From Stercoripulliclostridium_A sp964480195 (lineage in GTDB: Bacteria > Bacillota > Clostridia > Christensenellales > DTU072), in contig CAYZOJ010000082.1 of the NCBI GenBank assembly GCA_964480195.1, positions 1 through 5,177 of the forward strand: a stretch of DNA of 5,177 nucleotides. Reading direction: 5' to 3'. Numbering within the stretch: the stretch's first letter is position 1; the number at the start of each line of letters is the position of its first letter. A program made the translations under genes and the position numbers. Positions 4,201 through 5,177 of the stretch are shown here, in pieces. The notes below the pieces were generated by a model. That model saw only the letters and a program-made list of their open reading frames with translations. It did no database searches and was not told the DNA's origin.

Positions 4201-5177
4201 ATGGAAACAGAAAACGTTAATCCTAAAATTTTGGTATTATCTACGGGCGGGACGATAGCTTCGGTGATGACGGACCGCGGACTTGTGCCGGCAAAGGACG
4301 GCGACGAGGTACTTTCCTATCTCGGCGCGGTGCCTTATGACATAACAATCAAGGACATTTTGAGGCTCGATTCCACCAATATGCAACCCGAGGAGTGGCA
4401 GTACATAGCGGAATGCGTATACGATATGCGTACGGGCTATGACGGAGTTGTCATAACGCACGGCACTGATACGATGGCGTACACCGCTTCGATGCTCACA
4501 TTTATGCTCGAGGGCATAGACGTCCCCGTCGTGCTTACGGGAAGCCAACTTCCCATAAACCACCCGTTGAGCGACGCGACCGTCAACCTCAGATGCGCGC
4601 TGACAATGGCTTCGTCGGGAATCCCCGGTGTGTTTATAGCTTTCGACCGCAAAATTTTACTCGGTTGTCGCAGTGTAAAGGTGCGTACGACGGGATTTAA
4701 TTGTTTCGAGAGCGTCAAAGCGCCTGCCGTTGCCGAGGTCAATTCCGACGGCTTACATATGATTGCTTATCCTAAAAAACCCGTAATTTCCGAATGCAGA
4801 CTTCGTAAGGACGTGGACTCGCGGGTAGTGCTCATCAAGCTTATTCCCGGCATGGATCCCGCGTTATTCCTGACGCTTGCCAATATGGGCTGTAAAGGTG
4901 TCGTGATAGAGGCATTCGGATCGGGCGGGCTTAACTTTATCCGTCGCGACATTATTTCGGCGATGGGAGAGCTTGTCGAAAGAGGAATACCCGTTGTCGT
5001 GTGCAGTCAATGTTTGTACGAAAGAAGCGACCTTACCAAGTACGAAGTAGGGCGCAGAGCGTTGAATAAAGGGGTAATTCCCGGGGAGGATATGACGTCG
5101 GAGTGCGCGACGACCAAGTTGATGTGGGCACTGGGACAAGGAATGAATATAGGGGAAATATCCGAGTTTTTCGCGCG
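4201..5177 (+). CDS. L-asparaginase, type I cytoplasmic (3' end beyond window)
   Basis: Asparaginase hydrolyses asparagine to aspartate and ammonia. The frame is open from the ATG at 4201 to the window edge (325 codons), close to the usual 330-340 residues, so only a short tail is missing. The first catalytic motif STGGTIAS (14-21) carries nucleophile Thr18. DSTN (57-60) provides substrate-binding residues. The second motif THGTDTMAYTA (86-96) contains Thr89 and Asp90, and RSVKVRT (157-163) supplies Lys160, matching the E. coli Thr12, Thr89-Asp90 and Lys162 set. VVLTGSQLPI (110-119) and a C-terminal-domain EAFGSGGLN block also fit. There is no signal peptide, which supports the cytosolic type I form. 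An archaeal-type GatD is unlikely because no GatD N-terminal domain is present. The ATG is one base after the acetyltransferase stop with no clear Shine-Dalgarno, so translation probably depends on coupling. An in-frame stop at 4192-4194 excludes a longer start. Confidence 0.92.
   Translation, partial: METENVNPKILVLSTGGTIASVMTDRGLVPAKDGDEVLSYLGAVPYDITIKDILRLDSTNMQPEEWQYIAECVYDMRTGYDGVVITHGTDTMAYTASMLTFMLEGIDVPVVLTGSQLPINHPLSDATVNLRCALTMASSGIPGVFIAFDRKILLGCRSVKVRTTGFNCFESVKAPAVAEVNSDGLHMIAYPKKPVISECRLRKDVDSRVVLIKLIPGMDPALFLTLANMGCKGVVIEAFGSGGLNFIRRDIISAMGELVERGIPVVVCSQCLYERSDLTKYEVGRRALNKGVIPGEDMTSECATTKLMWALGQGMNIGEISEFFA

Noticed and set aside
4237..5139. Several minus-strand open frames opposite the asparaginase gene
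   Set aside because: All lie antisense to a gene with intact catalytic motifs and have no start signals; they reflect codon bias on the plus strand.

Overview
The window looks like a chromosomal segment of an anaerobic Clostridia-type member of the Bacillota, probably an uncultured gut lineage. This is an inference from three things. The genes carry strong Shine-Dalgarno sites and sigma-A type TTGACA/TATAAT promoters. The gene families are a Na+-pump decarboxylase beta subunit, a DUF6512-like membrane protein, an Eis-like acetyltransferase and a Firmicutes-style cytoplasmic asparaginase. Codon use mixes GC-ending codons (TCG, GCG, GGC) with many ATA and AAA codons. No species can be named from the sequence. 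There are no RNA genes, mobile elements or CRISPR repeats.

Layout. At the left edge (1-155, minus) lies the 5' end of a small membrane protein gene, with its own promoter in a 118-bp divergent spacer. Facing right from that spacer is birA (274-1044), a biotin-protein ligase without the DNA-binding domain. Its 3' end overlaps by 11 bp the 3' end of a convergent gene for a DUF6512-like integral membrane protein (1034-1588, minus). A second divergent spacer (1589-1710) carries overlapping back-to-back promoters; the rightward one is a perfect TTGACA-17-TATAAT.

The rightward promoter drives what looks like a tight four-gene operon. It encodes the beta subunit of a sodium-translocating biotin-dependent decarboxylase (1711-2838), a small one-helix protein resembling the gamma subunit (2848-3102), an Eis-like GNAT/SCP2 acetyltransferase (3102-4199), and a type I L-asparaginase running off the right edge (4201-5177). 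Gene spacings are 9 bp, a 1-bp overlap, and 1 bp.

How they may work together. The beta and gamma-like proteins are the membrane half of a pump that couples decarboxylation of carboxybiotin to Na+ export. Such a pump needs a carboxyltransferase and a biotinylated carrier, which are not in this window, and a biotin ligase to load the carrier, which is (birA). Asparaginase makes aspartate, one transamination from oxaloacetate, so a link between asparagine breakdown and an oxaloacetate-type decarboxylase is conceivable but unproven. No clearly novel system is visible. The points most worth a second look are the pump without its catalytic subunits, the histidine-free gamma-like subunit, and two promoters whose predicted transcription starts fall exactly on ATG codons.
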